This document shows positions 32,468-45,594 of a DNA stretch of 64,000 nucleotides, piece after piece (within the stretch, counting starts at the first letter, position 1; each line of letters opens with the position of its first letter). Position numbers and translations under genes: made by a program. The stretch spans positions 510,080-574,079 of the forward strand of contig MNCI01030846.1 of NCBI GenBank assembly GCA_015680685.1, given 5' to 3'. This DNA is from Gnetum montanum (taxonomy: Eukaryota > Streptophyta > Gnetopsida > Gnetales > Gnetaceae). A model generated the notes under the pieces. The model made no database searches, had not been told where the DNA came from, and saw only the letters and a program-made list of their open reading frames with translations.

Positions 32468-33343
32468 TGATAAAGTCAAAAATGTTGCAACAACATTATC
32501 GTATATACAATGTCGTAAATATGTTATCATATCTCAGCATACATTATCATATAAACTATATTGCAAGGTTCGTGCAAGCCTATATAAGCAACACTTAGGT
32601 GCATAGAACCAAAGAGATACATTAGCATCATAATAAGACTCTTTCAATTTGTTTTCTTGAATTTAGTACTTAGCAATGTGTGCTAGCAGTGTGATGTTTT
32701 TTAATTGAATGGACTTTTTATTCAAGTGTGATGTACTTGGACACAATGCATGCATGACAATACAAATCGAGATTACTCTACATCATTATAACAACACTTA
32801 GTTTTATTTTTGTTTCCATTTAGCTTAGTGTTTACTATTTACTATTTCCATAGTTAATGTTTACCATTACTTGCAATTTACTTTTAATATCATTAAGCAG
32901 AATGAGTACAGCTGATCTCGAGCACGTAAGCGTAACTGCTTGGTAATCCATTAGTACTATCACTTGGTATACCTAGTAGTGTGATACTAGATAATCCTAG
33001 TAGTAGTTGCATTAACTCCAATGTGTGACCAAAAGATCAGGATTGGCTGCTCATCACATAGGCTAGTTTAGATTTGTTTTACTATTTACTTAGATTTAGA
33101 AACCTTTACTTTCACTTCATGTTTACTAGAAGGCTAATGGCTAATTCAACATCAATATCATATACCTCATCCTAAGCTAAATCATACACATTGATTTTAC
33201 TAACTCATGTGAAAAGACACTGATCATGAATGGTAATCAATTACTAGTATAATCACATTGCCTTGTGTGTAGAGTTCGACTGAGATTACGTGTGAACACT
33301 TGTATCTTGTATGGTTGGGTGTTGGATACTCTATTTCTCATCA
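32468..33343 (+). repeat. E2 5' LTR
   Basis: It runs TGATAAAG...TTTCTCATCA. TATA box TATATAAG at 32581-32588. The poly(A) stem is decayed here (CTTTTTATT and AATACAAAT, about 32713-32769). A PBS resembling the tRNA-Asp type, TGAAGCTGTTGCTAGAAA, follows at 33345-33362 with several mismatches to TGGCGCCGTTGCCGGGGA. Confidence 0.88.
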
Positions 33344-33480
33344 TTGAAGCTGTTGCTAGAAATAAGTCAATGTTATACTAAGTAATTAATTTTCCAAAGT
33401 TCATTGTATCATAACCTAACTCCAATCTTCACAACCTTAATATAAAGCACACTTAACATAAACCATCAAAAAATGATAAC

Positions 33481-35205
33481 ATGTCTTCACATAATGATCA
33501 ACTATCACTTGCCAAGGAAACAAGAAGGAGTAGTGATAGAATTGCTGATGAAGAGAACTAGGGAATGCTAATGCAGACACATACTACTTATGCTCACACT
33601 GATCCATACCATTTAGAATTTACCTTCATATTTCATTAGGACAAACAAATGAGGTGGAAAGAAATGCAAGGCAATATAGTTCTGCCTTCCAAACGTGCAA
33701 CACTAAACTTACTACAAACTGCTCTAAGGAGAATGCACTTGGACTAATTTCAAGAAGGGCATCATTTGACTCAACACATGGCTAGACCCTATGAACCTAC
33801 AATGAAACAAGGAAAGAGAGATGCTGCTATGAAGGTCAAACATGTTCATACCAAAGGGAAGCAAGCCAACACATCTATTTTCATAGAAGAGCTTGATTCT
33901 GATTACTTCATTTTGAAACAACTTCACCAACACTATGAGTAGCCATCAAAGATGCCTATCATTAGACTATAGGAACCTATCAAAGCTCAACTTTACTCAC
34001 TCTGGTAGAGACACACAAAGGGTAGGCTACTCACTCAAGATACAAGTAGGACTATAGGCCAAGGGATCTTGCTAAGTCCTACAAGGAAACTCACAAGAGT
34101 CATGAAAGGAGAACCAACTAGCACCATTCTCCTGCTACCTTCTCTACTTCATCATGATCATCAAAGGACTATGACAAGAGACAACACAAGTACCGAGACA
34201 ATAATAGGGAAAAGAGAAGAGCTCATGGTCATCATGACTGATACTCAAGGTATTCTGATTCAAAAGATGAGAAGTATGAAATTAGAAGGCATAGAGATGA
34301 AAGAGAGGATCAAGAGAAGCATAAGCATAGAAGGGATCACCACTACCACAGAGCCTATGAACCTAATCATGATGGTGAACCCCTTATGGCAACCTAGAGC
34401 ATGATCAACATTCAAGAAGTTCCCTACATACCAACCAAGCATGTTAGAGATAGTTGAATTAAATGGTTAGATATAAATAACATGTCCTTAATTTGAAGTA
34501 GGTTACAATGTTGATCCTCAACATCACCTTCAAGCATTTCACAATGCCTATGCCCTTCAAAACATAAAGAGTGATTGGTAGAAATTGAAGCTATTTCTTA
34601 GAACACTTGTGAAGGAATCAGAAAGTTGGTACAAGTCACTGGAACCGAAATTCATCAAATGTTGGAGTACCATGCTTGAAATCTTTAATGATAAATATCA
34701 AACTTATTCACGAGTGTCAAATCTAAGAAAACAAATCTAGAACTGTAAACAGGGGATTCACAAGACCCTTGATGTAGAAATGGGTAGATATTATTCACTA
34801 TTACACAGATGCCTAGGCCATAGATTTTCATCAAAACAACATATGAGGTACCCCATAGATGGGCTGAGAAGTAAAACAAGAGAGACCCTTGGGGTTTATG
34901 CCCAAGGAAGACTATCAAAATTAACTGCCCATCGAATTCAAAGACTTATTGATCAAGTGGAAAGAGAAGAAGGAGAACTTAGAAAAAGGGAATTAGTTGA
35001 AGAATATAATAGAGATCCATCCATTAGGAAAAAGATGCATGAGTCTAAGAAACCTAAGAAGAAGAAACCTTGGACCAAGTCATTAGGAAAGAGATGCAAC
35101 CAATTCAGAAATGTATTATTGATGTAGCAGCATAGGTAGCAAAAATGTAGTAGATAAATGATGTATAATAGCACTAAATATTATGGAGGAGAAAGCAAAA
35201 CAAGC
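33481..35205 (+). pseudogene. gag: E2 gag, degraded
   Basis: The start ATGTCTTCACAT (MSSHNDQLSL) matches the MSS/MSP starts of C2 (62608) and B (57637 minus). N-terminal block YHLEFTFIFH and GNIVLPSKR, then a basic/acidic region rich in R, D, H and K (about 34160-34340). The Retrotrans_gag core is at 34500-35020 with ESWYKSLEP, FNDKYQTYSRVSNLR and TLGVYAQGRLSKL. It ends in a lysine-rich tail at about 35080. The zinc knuckle and protease are removed by the deletion at about 35205. The stretch 34780-35127 is open for 115 codons. Confidence 0.85.
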
Positions 35206-36974
35206 ACTCAACATTGAGCCCACATCATCCATCCATCCATTCCAATAATAAGAGGTTCTTTCCATGGCCATAATGATACTCTTTCCATCATCAAACTAAG
35301 AATAAACTTGTGATCATTGTGCCTAGATAGAATAGTGAAGAACCAAGGGGGAATGAAAAGGGAGTAACATCAAGGGGAATTGTGGATTCTTTTTGGATTA
35401 TTATTATAACTTCTATCATGTTACTAAGGTTGTATTATATCCTTTTAGATATAACAAAAATGGGAGTAAAATAAGTGCTACCTTAAAAGCTTGATACAAA
35501 TAATAAATAAAAGGGCATAAAATAAATTTCTAGGGATTCCATTGGAAAGACATGTTGCCCATGCCTAAAGGTAAGTGACTTCTCAAGAATCTAAATAATA
35601 ATAATAAACAAATGCCATGAATAAACTCTCCCCTTGGACAATATGCCAAATGATGATACTCCTTGCAACATTAAGAGTCTGACATTGTAATTATAAGAGA
35701 TGACATGATGTGATGTCACTAGATGTGGTCTGGACTTAGTTTGAATCCTAGATAGAAGGCTAATGATTACCTTAACCACTAATCAAACACAAGAATTCAT
35801 TATGCCTATGGTAGGATACCTCACATACCAATTTTTGGAATCCCTACTAAGCCCATTTCATCTCACTGTTTAAATAATCATAACATATGATTTTTTGTAA
35901 CATAGAGTTATTTTTCTAATTTGGTGATACTAACATGTGTCTTGCTAAATCGGTATGTGTTACATTCAACTCCTTAAGTGCCTAAGGTCACTTTTAGGCA
36001 TGGCTATACAAGGGCATTAATGGCTAGAGCCTGCTTTGGAAAGGATCCACTTGTATAACTATTGTATCTTATACCTACCAAACAATTCCACATCATCTTG
36101 AGCCTTCCAATTCCAATAAAAAACAATAAGTACTTCCCATATCATTCACACTATCCATTCTAATAACACAACAATGTTACGTTTCTCATTCATTCCATCA
36201 ATAGCTCATATACTTTCAAGCCCAAGATTCCTTAATCATAGACTTTTAATGCTTATTTTTCACAACTAAAGCATCATCTCCATTTCAATACCGTTTCAAC
36301 ATGATGCATATCTTCCAGCTATTGTATGGGACTCAATTGTTTTTTAGAGAAAAACACTCAAAAATTTTGATTTTTTCTATGATGAAATCATATCTATGAT
36401 ATCGCAGGCACCTATGATATTCCATCTACGATGTCGTATTTACAATATCACATCCATAAAAACTATATATAGTGTGGGGGAGTTAGAAAAATTTTTTATT
36501 TCTAAATTTCATAAGAAGGGGGCTGTTGCCAATTTTTCTTTGTATCTAAGAGCTATGACACTCCATCTTCTAGCACCCATAACTTGCTTATTATTTCCCC
36601 AATTTGCATGATTTTTGAATCTATGTGATTTCGGAGTGATCACCTTAGTCGTGGGGGGTGCTAGTAAGGGGAGATTTAAGTCGATTGTTTTGAAATTGCT
36701 AATAATAAAAAGGTATTATAGGGATAAATCTAAAGAGACATATTAAGAATTTTAAAGTAAATCACTCATGTTAAGGCCAAAACAACTTTAAGAGGACTTC
36801 TAATTAATCATGCCACTCATTTAAAGTACTTCTAGGGTTGTTGTTGGAAAATTTTCTAACTCTGCAATCATAATGAACTAAGACCTTTTTATAACTAAGG
36901 GTATGAGTAAGGTACCAAATTGTTGCTCATGTATGAGAATATTTTAATAATTCCAAATCCTTCATTGATTGTAG
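35206..36974 (+). other. E2 spacer, no gene
   Basis: It aligns to E1 3093-4856. It contains GCCTGCTTTGGAAAGGATCC (about 36029), GATATC-type palindromes (36375-36460), ACTATATATAG (36461-36471) and GTGTGGGGGAG. The junction at about 35205 lies between short matching sequences (CTCAACA and CACATTGAG in E1). Confidence 0.6.
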
Positions 36975-38062
36975 ATGGCCCCAAAAAGAGGAGCACAAGG
37001 AGAACTTCCACGATCGACAAGCAAAAGACCACAAGGACATAGAAGAAGATAAGTGAGCAAGAAAAATTTGTAAGTAGAATAAGGAGAGCATGAGGCATAA
37101 TCCTTCAACATTCATCAACAAACTCTTGTCACAGAGCAATCTACGCAAGAAAAAGTGGATGTTTCACTAGTGCCTATTTAGGGACAATAACTTACACTGT
37201 CACCTAAATGCCTTTAGGCTATTCAAGAAAAATGCATCATGTCAATAGTTATTGTGGAACTCAACTTTGGTCCTTTTTTGAAATTTTCTCTAGAATCTGT
37301 TAAGGCCCAACTTCAGTCATCTCCTTTGTGGCCTACTCTGACAAGCAATGAAGAGTGGTATCTAGTAGAAACACTCTAATTTTGCAAAATTAAGAAGTTG
37401 ATGCTCCAATAAAAATTAAAGGAATCTCAGTATCTTACTGAATTAAGATAATATCAGAGGTATTGAATGCACCTAATCAATGAGCAAAGGTGGCACAAAT
37501 ATCAAAAAGATCTCACGTAGATGATAAGAAGTTGTGGTAGTAGCAGGTGCATGGCAAGGAAGATAAAGAATACAATGAGTTGACTATAGAAGAAAAGATC
37601 TATTTCAAAATTACCACTTATCATCTATTTCCTACTAAGAGATGAAATTGAATCTCTACATATGCAACTAGAGAAAGTGCAATATTAATGAGAAAGTTCA
37701 ATGCAAACATCGCTCACCTCTACGTCAAAAACATCAAAAGGTAGTTCAAGGAAAAGAGGGCAGGGAAGTTAACACTTCCATTCCCTTGCCTTACCTAGAC
37801 GTTATACAAATGACTTAGCATCCTAGGGTATATAAATGATGCATTAATGTAGACATATAATGCTTATTATGCTAAAATGTTGAACCCAATGCTTCCCAAA
37901 AAGGACCAATTAGAAGAACAACCAAGCATTGAGGAAACTACCTAATCCACAGGACAATAGTTGCAATAACTACAAGTTCCACCACCACTACCACAAGATT
38001 ACGTACCTTTAATGAGTCATCTACAACAAATTGCCAAAACTATTAGATGGGAAAGTAGGGAA
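36975..38062 (+). pseudogene. E2 ORF3, N-terminal part
   Basis: It opens MAPKRGAQGELPRS, intact for 24 codons, which fixes the start better than E1, where codon 4 is a stop. ELNFGPFLKFSLESVKAQLQ (about 37260-37320) and SSPLWPTLTSNEEW follow, then frameshifts. It is cut by A2 at the same base as E1 is by A1. Confidence 0.7.
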
Positions 38063-39761
38063 TGAAACACCAAAAACATTTCGAGCTACTGCTTCTCAAC
38101 TACAAATTTGGCTAAGTGTCAAAATGATGACACTTTTTGCAAATTTTTCTAAGTGTTAAGACTATGCTCTCCACTGCTAACAGTATGCTTCAGAGTGTAG
38201 TCAGCATAGTCAACACACAAATGCCAGTTTTGTAGGATTTTTCTAAGTGTCAGAATGATGACACTTGTTGTAGAATTTTTCGAAGTGTTGGGACTATGCT
38301 CTCCACTACTAGGACTACGCTCTAGAAAGTAGTTAGTGTAGTCAGCATGGAAGCACATTTTTGCAAAATTTTCTAATTATTGGGACTACACTCCTGACTA
38401 AGTTCTAGACCATAGTCTACGTAGTCAGCTTTGAACCCAGATTTTGTAGGATTTTCTCTAAGTCTTATGACTATGCTAACCCCCAGTTGGAAGCATAGTT
38501 AGCCTCCCTAGAGCATAGTTAGCACTTAACCACATCTTGCCAGATTTTTTTCCTAAGTCTAGGACTACGCTCTCATCTTATTTAAATGGTAGTCAAGCGT
38601 AGATGACAAGAATAGCCTCCAAAGGCCCCCACAATGTCGCACTGGCATTCACATCAACTCCAACACACCTCTAGCAGTAGCATTTGTTTTTTTTTCTTTT
38701 GCATCCCCCTTTTCCCTAAGATTGTAACTATGCTCTACACCACTCGCCGCAATGGACAATGTAGTCCTAGAGCATAGTCACTAAAAGTTACATTTTTTGG
38801 CATTTTTGGCATTTTCTTAGGTACATTATGGTCTTCTTGGCACTTACATGAGCAATTGGTTAGCATAATCATAGTCTCTTACCCTTGTAGAGTCCGCCAG
38901 ACCACCATACAGCATAGTTGGGGTTAGCATAGTCTCAACTACCACATTGCCATGTGGTGCTCGATCCACATTTTGGGCTAACCCTAGCCCTATAAATATC
39001 CTTGGACCCCCAACATTTTAACAGTTGACATTTCTGGCAGTTCACAATCTTGGTAGTTAACATTCTTGGCATTGGCACTTTGACTTTGGGCAAGCGAGAC
39101 CCAAAGGCATACCATAGAGAGGCAAAGTTGCACATCATGGCCCACCATAGCCCTGTTGCAACTCTGCAAGACACCACAGCCCATGGTACACCAGAACAAC
39201 TAACTTGACAAGCACGAACACCATAATGAGTGTCAAACTTCATAGCCTGACACGACTAAGATTGTGACTACGTTCTCCACTATGCCTGTTGTACACTACA
39301 TACCTTCTAACACCCTTTTGGAGTTAACTATGCTTGATTCCATTTGGGATGGTATTCCATTTCTCTCTCCTATTTCTTGCATTTTTTGCATTTTTCATTC
39401 ATTGTCACATTGTAACTATGCTCAAGTGGCAGTCTCCATGTGTTGGCACCCCCATTTTAGCTAAAATCCTTGACTACACTCACCTTCATTCCATGACTAC
39501 ACTCTACACTTAGCACAATGAAACATCACTAGAACACTTAGCACCATTTTGCATTTTTTGCATTTACACCTTTGCTAACCATGCCATTTACTAGTTACAT
39601 CCACCACCCTAGCTACAATTGGCTAAGTCCTTATTCGATCGACAAGATCGGCCAAGGTGCTCCACCTTTGTTTCTAGCAAGCCCTTGTGAAAGGGCAGGG
39701 TTGGGCTATTTGGCCATCAACCCCTCGGTGATTCCAACCACCGACATTTTTTATCATTACA
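38063..39761 (+). repeat. A2 5' LTR
   Basis: It starts TGAAACACC and ends ATCATTACA, keeping the CA end. GACTAYGCTC/GAGCRTAGTC motifs fill 38150-38600. TATAAATA lies near 38990, at the position matching A1 6838. Confidence 0.9.
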
Positions 39762-40079
39762 ATTTCTAGCACTAAAAGAAGGGTCATGCCATTTCCTTCT
39801 TTGGTGTTGTCTTGCATGCTCTCTACACCCCCGTCAGTGTAAACTAGACCCCATTGTTAGTCCCCCTGAGTCCTCATGTAGCAACATAAATCATGTTGTT
39901 CTCCGCTATTTTTTCTAAGTCTTCATTCTCTGAGCATAAAGAGCATAGTTAGGCTTATCCAATACAAGCAAGTGTTAGAGATTGCTTGCCAATAACACAA
40001 CAGGTACTATGAACTACTAAAGAAACCTGTCTCAACAGTACCAAATGAGCCCCCAATCCTTGAACGCTTCAAACTTGAC

Positions 40080-40424
40080 TAATTCTATTATTACAACTAG
40101 ATATCTAGTCACAATATGGAATTTTTTCAAACTTTGCAAGATGATTTGCAAAGAATGATAGAAAGGGACCAACTGGCACTTGACACAGCAAACCAATCCA
40201 ACGTGGATGATGCTGCCTATGTCATCAACACCATCAGTGTTGGTGGTAAGTTAGAACCAATAAAGACACCTTTCATGGTCCATATGCCTTCCAACAATGC
40301 AAAGGTCCCCTTAGCCTCCACGAGCCAAAGGCCTCCCTTTGTGGTCAAAGTGCCACCTCAAGCACCCATAACACCCTTCATGGTTAGGGTTCCACAGCCA
40401 TCATCTACTAAGATGTTAAACTAG
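40080..40424 (+). pseudogene. gag: A2 gag C-terminal remnant
   Basis: It encodes the helix after the knuckle (FQTLQDDLQRMIERDQLAL), AYVINTISVGGK and the proline-rich tail with PPFVVKVPP. The stretch is open for 102 codons (40116-40424). The capsid core upstream is deleted. Confidence 0.7.
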
Positions 40425-41129
40425 CATGTCATAGCAACAACAATTGGTAAACAATCATTTCTCATTACGGTGCCACAACGTGCTAGCCTCACACCTATCT
40501 AAATCTTGACAGTGGATAATGTATTGGTCCCTTCTCCTCCAAGGGCCAACCCACTGGCAACATTGGTAGATCCACCAAATGACAACACAAGAGGTTGAAT
40601 AAGTGCCTTGTAAATGAAATGGCTAGGCAACAATAAGACCAAAGAGTGCTTATTCTACTAAAGTTAGTTCCTATCCCTACAATCCCTATGGTTGAAGAAA
40701 AGGCCACAACCAACAAAGCATAATCATGCATTAAGGCCCATAAGCAAGCTAAGAAGATCAAGCCCAAGTCCCCTCCATGAGAGATCCATCTCTCAAGCAG
40801 CATGGAGGAGGTGAAGGCCAACACAATGGTTGATGGAAAGGACTTCATGGCTACACTAACCCAAGTAAAACAAACACTTGAGCAGAAAAACATAATGCTA
40901 AGCCTATATGACTTAGTCATGACCTCATCTAACCACTACCAGGTACTGGCTTAGATGTTGTCCTCCATTCTTGTTACGGAGGACATCCCTGCAAATGAGA
41001 ATTCAATCCGTGTAGTGATGTTGCCTCCTACACCACAGGAATCAAGTTCAACATCACTAGTGTTTTGGGACAAGGTAATCAAGGTCAACCCAGAATGAAG
41101 GGATCCATAACAACTCCACTATCTATTAG

Positions 41130-41540
41130 CATATGCATTGGGTAGTGCACCATCCGTAGGGTGCACATTGATGATGATGCGACAACAAACGTAGTTCTAT
41201 ACATCATTGTCGACAACCTAGGCCTCATAGAGTAAATTAGGCCAACCAAAACCATGTGTTTAACTTCCTTCAATGGATGATGCATCATTGAAGAGGGTAC
41301 AATCAACATAGCCTTTACGGCAAGGAAATAGTTCCCCACTTCCACAGAATTCACTATCATAGAGGAGATGTTAGTCTTCAACCTAATCTTAGGTAGGCCT
41401 TAGCTAGCCTAGCTATGGGCCATCTCCTCTCCCATCCACCAGGAAATCCACCTTCCATATGAAGGTGCTCAAGTTATCATCCATGATGATAATGCCTCCC
41501 CTCTAGCCATCCATAACATAGACATGGGACAAGTGTCATA
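41130..41540 (+). pseudogene. A2 retropepsin remnant
   Basis: It carries EEGTINIAFTARK, FTIIEEMLVFNLILGRP (closer to the family LLGRPW than A1) and SSPIHQEIHLPYEGAQVIIH. A stop follows GRP. No RT follows. Confidence 0.65.
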
Positions 41541-41959
41541 GGTGGAGTTTTCTGGTGATACACCTATAGCTGACAATAAAATGCATAAGGTTGACATACC
41601 TAAATGAGCAATGGAAGCCAACACACCCAAATGAGCGGTGCACCTTAGGCCTTGCGCATGCCCTAATCCACATCAGATTAGAAAGCAACCGCGCAACCAA
41701 GGAACCCCCTTGGCCCTAAACACGCTAGGCACCTCCCTACCCTTTGCTACTATGCACCATGCATTTTTTACTTTCACTTACATTGCATTAGTTTACACAT
41801 TTACATTTAGCCTAATCACCTAGATTATGCATTGTTTCACTTTGTTTATGCATTCATTCACCTTGTTTATGCAATCACCCAGTTAGTTTATGCATTAACC
41901 TCAAAACGCATATAAATTAGAAACATTAAAATCACAAAAACACCTCTAACCTAAAATGG

Positions 41960-42710
41960 CTTTAAACTAGTAATGCCCCCCCCCCCCCCCCCCCCCCNAA
42001 TGGCACCTCTAACCTGCCATGGCCTTAAATTGGTACCTAAAGCTTGCCATGGCCTTAAACTAGTACCTCTAGCCCACCATGGCCTTAAACCTGCACCTAT
42101 AGCCAATAATAGCCTTAAACAGGCAAGGTGTAGCTTACCATAACCTTAAACTAGGACCTATGACATGTCGTGGCGTTAAACTAGTAATGTGTGGCCCGAA
42201 ATGGCCTTAAGCTAGCATCTACAGCCTAGAATGACCCAAAACTATTGCTTTTCGCATTACTTTCCTTTCATTTGTGCATTAACTTTATTCATGTAGGTAT
42301 CTCTTAATGTTTGTTTTCTAGTTGATTTTTCTGGATCCTGCAGGCACACAGCATGGCTATGCATGTAGCATTGTACCTCACTAAGGCAAGGTAAGCATTC
42401 ATCTGCTATGATGTTAAACTAGCACAGTAGTCTGCTATGACTATAAACTAGCATAGCACATTTGCTATGACATTAAACTAGCATAGTTGTCCACCATGAT
42501 GTTAAAACTAGCATAACAATCCACTCTAACTATAAACTGGCATAGCACATCCTTGGGTAATGACACTAAACCAGCACAACAACTCGTCTATCATGACATT
42601 AAACTAGCAAACAATAGCTTGCTAGGACTATAAACTAGCACTCCAAGGTCTACCAAGACATTAAATTGGGTTCATGATCTACTAGGACATTAAACTAGCA
42701 TTTTGTTGAT
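41960..42710 (+). repeat. A2 30-bp repeat arrays, poly-C tract and N
   Basis: 22 C at 41976-41997 followed by the only ambiguous base (N) in the window at 41998. The array after it has fewer and different units than A1, so the N may hide a collapsed or missing stretch. Array 2 lies at about 42405-42705. Confidence 0.75.
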
Positions 42711-43853
42711 GTTTTTGAAGCACATGCCACTAATGCAACCTTTGGAGCACTCACATCATCACCCTTAGCACTTTGACTAGCTTCCTGAGCACTTGAACCT
42801 AGTTTAGCCTTTGATGCACTTACAGTATCTTCACATTTGGCATTTGATCCATATTTCATGTTTTATGATTTTCTTATCTTCTTGGTGTTGTACTTACAGG
42901 ACAAAGCCTTGGAGGCGGTTGTGCAAAGGCACATCTCATTGCAGTGGCAAGTCATCACATCGCTTCAATGTGTGGGACTGGGCTATCTAAGCCACTCAAG
43001 AGTGCACATCCCCTCATCCCGTTATAGCCTACCCACATCCACTCCAGCATTCTATTACCCTTCCATTTCCCACATAGCCAAGATTACAAACCTCTTTGAT
43101 GCATACATGTTGTGACTATATCACACACTCTCTTTACATTCAACATAGAACCCAAGGCAAACATAACATAACTAGTCCCATGGGGAGCCTCTTTTGGATG
43201 GTCAAAGCCCAAGTGGATGTTATGCAACTCATCCCAAGGAGGAAACACCTGTCCTACAAATGCAACATAGTTACATCAAAGCTAAGCCCATTAAGTGGCA
43301 TGTAGTCCACTCAATGGCCAACACCTTGTAGCTAGCATTTAGCAATGGGTAGAACCAAACGTAGGTTCATCCTGTAGTAAAGTAAAGAAGCAAAAGCAAA
43401 AGCATAAAATGAAAAAAATGAAAAAGGAAAAAAAATAAAAAAGAGAATGGGCAAAAGCACGTCCCCAACCAAATCAACAATGCTACAATTTTGCAACCAG
43501 CCAATTCCTAAGTCCACAATGACTCTCTCATGAGCACTCTAATAAGAGGTTAATGTTTTTTCTAGGGGCAAGCCACCTCGGTGCCATGGTCACTGTCAGC
43601 CATGTTGACTCCGCATCTTGCATGATGACACCCTATTTGAATCTTATCACCCTTGTTTGCATTTCATCTCCCTAGCTCGTTGCCTACACAATTTGCTTCC
43701 AACATATTACTATCCATAGCACTCTTGAGTAGTGCAATGACATCCAACCTAGTATTGACAAGTGATGTTGGTGCTAGGCCTGCTATGGTGTTTTGTTAGT
43801 CTTTGTCAATATCTCTTAGGCCACTCCTCCAGATGTCAACAAAGAGGGGCTAA
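42711..43853 (+). other. A2 3' non-coding region
   Basis: No gene is supported; it aligns to A1 12311-13453 and ends in the polypurine tract AAAGAGGGGCTAA. Confidence 0.5.
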
Positions 43854-45594
43854 TGGAACACAACAAAAATTTTGGGCTACCACTTCTCAACTATAAATTT
43901 GGCTTAGTGTCAAAATGATGATACTTTTTGCAAATTTTTCTAAGTGTTAAGACTATGCTCTCCACTGCCAAGACTACACTCTAGAGCATAATCAGCGTAG
44001 TCAACATACAAATGCCAGTTTCATAAGATTTTTCTAAGTTTCAAAACGATGACACTTTCTGAAAAAATTTTCCAAGTGCTGAGACTACACTCTCCACTAC
44101 CAAGACTACGCTGTAGAGCATAGTCAACATAGTAAGCATGGAAGCATATTTTTTGCAAAATTTGCTAATTGTTGGAACTACACTCCTAACTACGTTCTAT
44201 AGCATAGTTAGCGTAGTCAACTCTGAAGCCAAATTTTTTAGGATTTTCAATAAGTGTTGTGACTACGCTCACCCCTAGTTTGAAGCATATTCAACCTTCC
44301 CTAGAGCATAGTTAGCACTTAACCACATTTTGCCAATTGTTTTTACCTAAGTTTGGGACTATGCTCTCATCCAGTCTAGAGCGTAGTCAAATGTAGATGC
44401 AGAGAATAACCTCCATAGCCCCCCACAACGCAACATCAACATTTACATCAACTTCAACACACCTCCAATAGTAGCATTTATCATTTTTTCATCCTCCTTT
44501 CCCCCAAAATTGTAACTACTCTCTACACCACTCGTTGTAGTCGACAATGTAGTCCTAAAGCATAGTCACCAAAAGTTGCATTTTTGGCACTTTTGGCATT
44601 TTCTCAAGTATATTGTGGTCTCCTTGGCACTTTCACAAGTAATTGGTGTGTAGTCATAGTCTCTTGGCCTTGCAGAGTCCATTAGAGCATCGCAAATCTT
44701 AACACTGCAGAGGGTAGTTAGGGTTAGCATAGTCCCAACTACCTCACATCATAGTCTCAACTACCACACTTCCACATGGCACCTAATCCACATTTTAGGG
44801 TAACCTTAGCTCTATAAATACCCCTAGACCCTCAACATTTTAAGGGTTAACATTTTTAGCATTTCACAATCTTGACAGTTGGCATTCTTAGCATTGGCAC
44901 TTTGGCTTTGGGTGAGCAAGATCCAAAGGCACACTATAAAGAGGTAGAGTTCCATACCATGGTCCACCATAGCCTCGTTGCAGCCTTGTAGGATACCACA
45001 GCCCACGGTACATCATGGCAGCCACCTTGGCAAGCATAGACACTACAGTGAGCATCAGACTTCATGGCCCAACACCATTGAAACTTTGACTATGTTCTCC
45101 ACTGTGCCTATTGTACACTGCATACCTTCTAAACCCCTTTTGGAGTTAACTATGCTTAACCCCATTTTGGATGGTGTTTTATTTCTCTTTCCTATTTCTT
45201 ACCTTTTCTTTGCATGTTTTACAATTTTCATGCATTATCACATTGTAATTACACTTGGGAAGTAGTCTCTATGAGTTGGCATCCTCGTTTTGGCTAAAAC
45301 CTTTAACTATGCTCACCCCCATTCTATGACTATGCTCTACACGAGGAATGGTGAAACATCACTAGAAAACTTAGCACTATTTCACGTCATTTTCATTTGC
45401 ACCTCGGCTAACCATGTCACCCCCTAGTTGCATCCACCACCCTAGTTACAATTGGCAAAGTCCCTGTTTAATTGATAAGATTGGCCAAGGCACTCTGCCT
45501 CCATTTCCAGTAGGCCCTCGTGCAAAGGTAGGGTTGTGTTGTGCTACCATCGATCCCTCGGTGATTCCAACCACCTATGTTTTTGATCATTATA
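43854..45594 (+). repeat. A2 3' LTR
   Basis: TGGAACACA to TTATA. GACTAYGCTC-type motifs are present at 43940-44400. TATAAATA near 44813. It is closest to the A1 3' LTR, as expected if both were duplicated together. Confidence 0.9.

Larger units (their letters stand above)
38063..45594 (+). mobile_element. A2: second copy of A in E2 ORF3
   Basis: 5' LTR 38063-39761, 3' LTR 43854-45594, with target duplication GGGAA (38058-38062) and TGGAA (45595-45599, one change). It is at the same site as A1. It lacks the counterpart of A1 7790-9507 (leader and gag core); the join lies at about 39957. It retains the gag knuckle region (40080-40424), protease (about 41130-41540), repeat arrays and polypurine tract (AAAGAGGGGCTAA). 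Confidence 0.9.
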
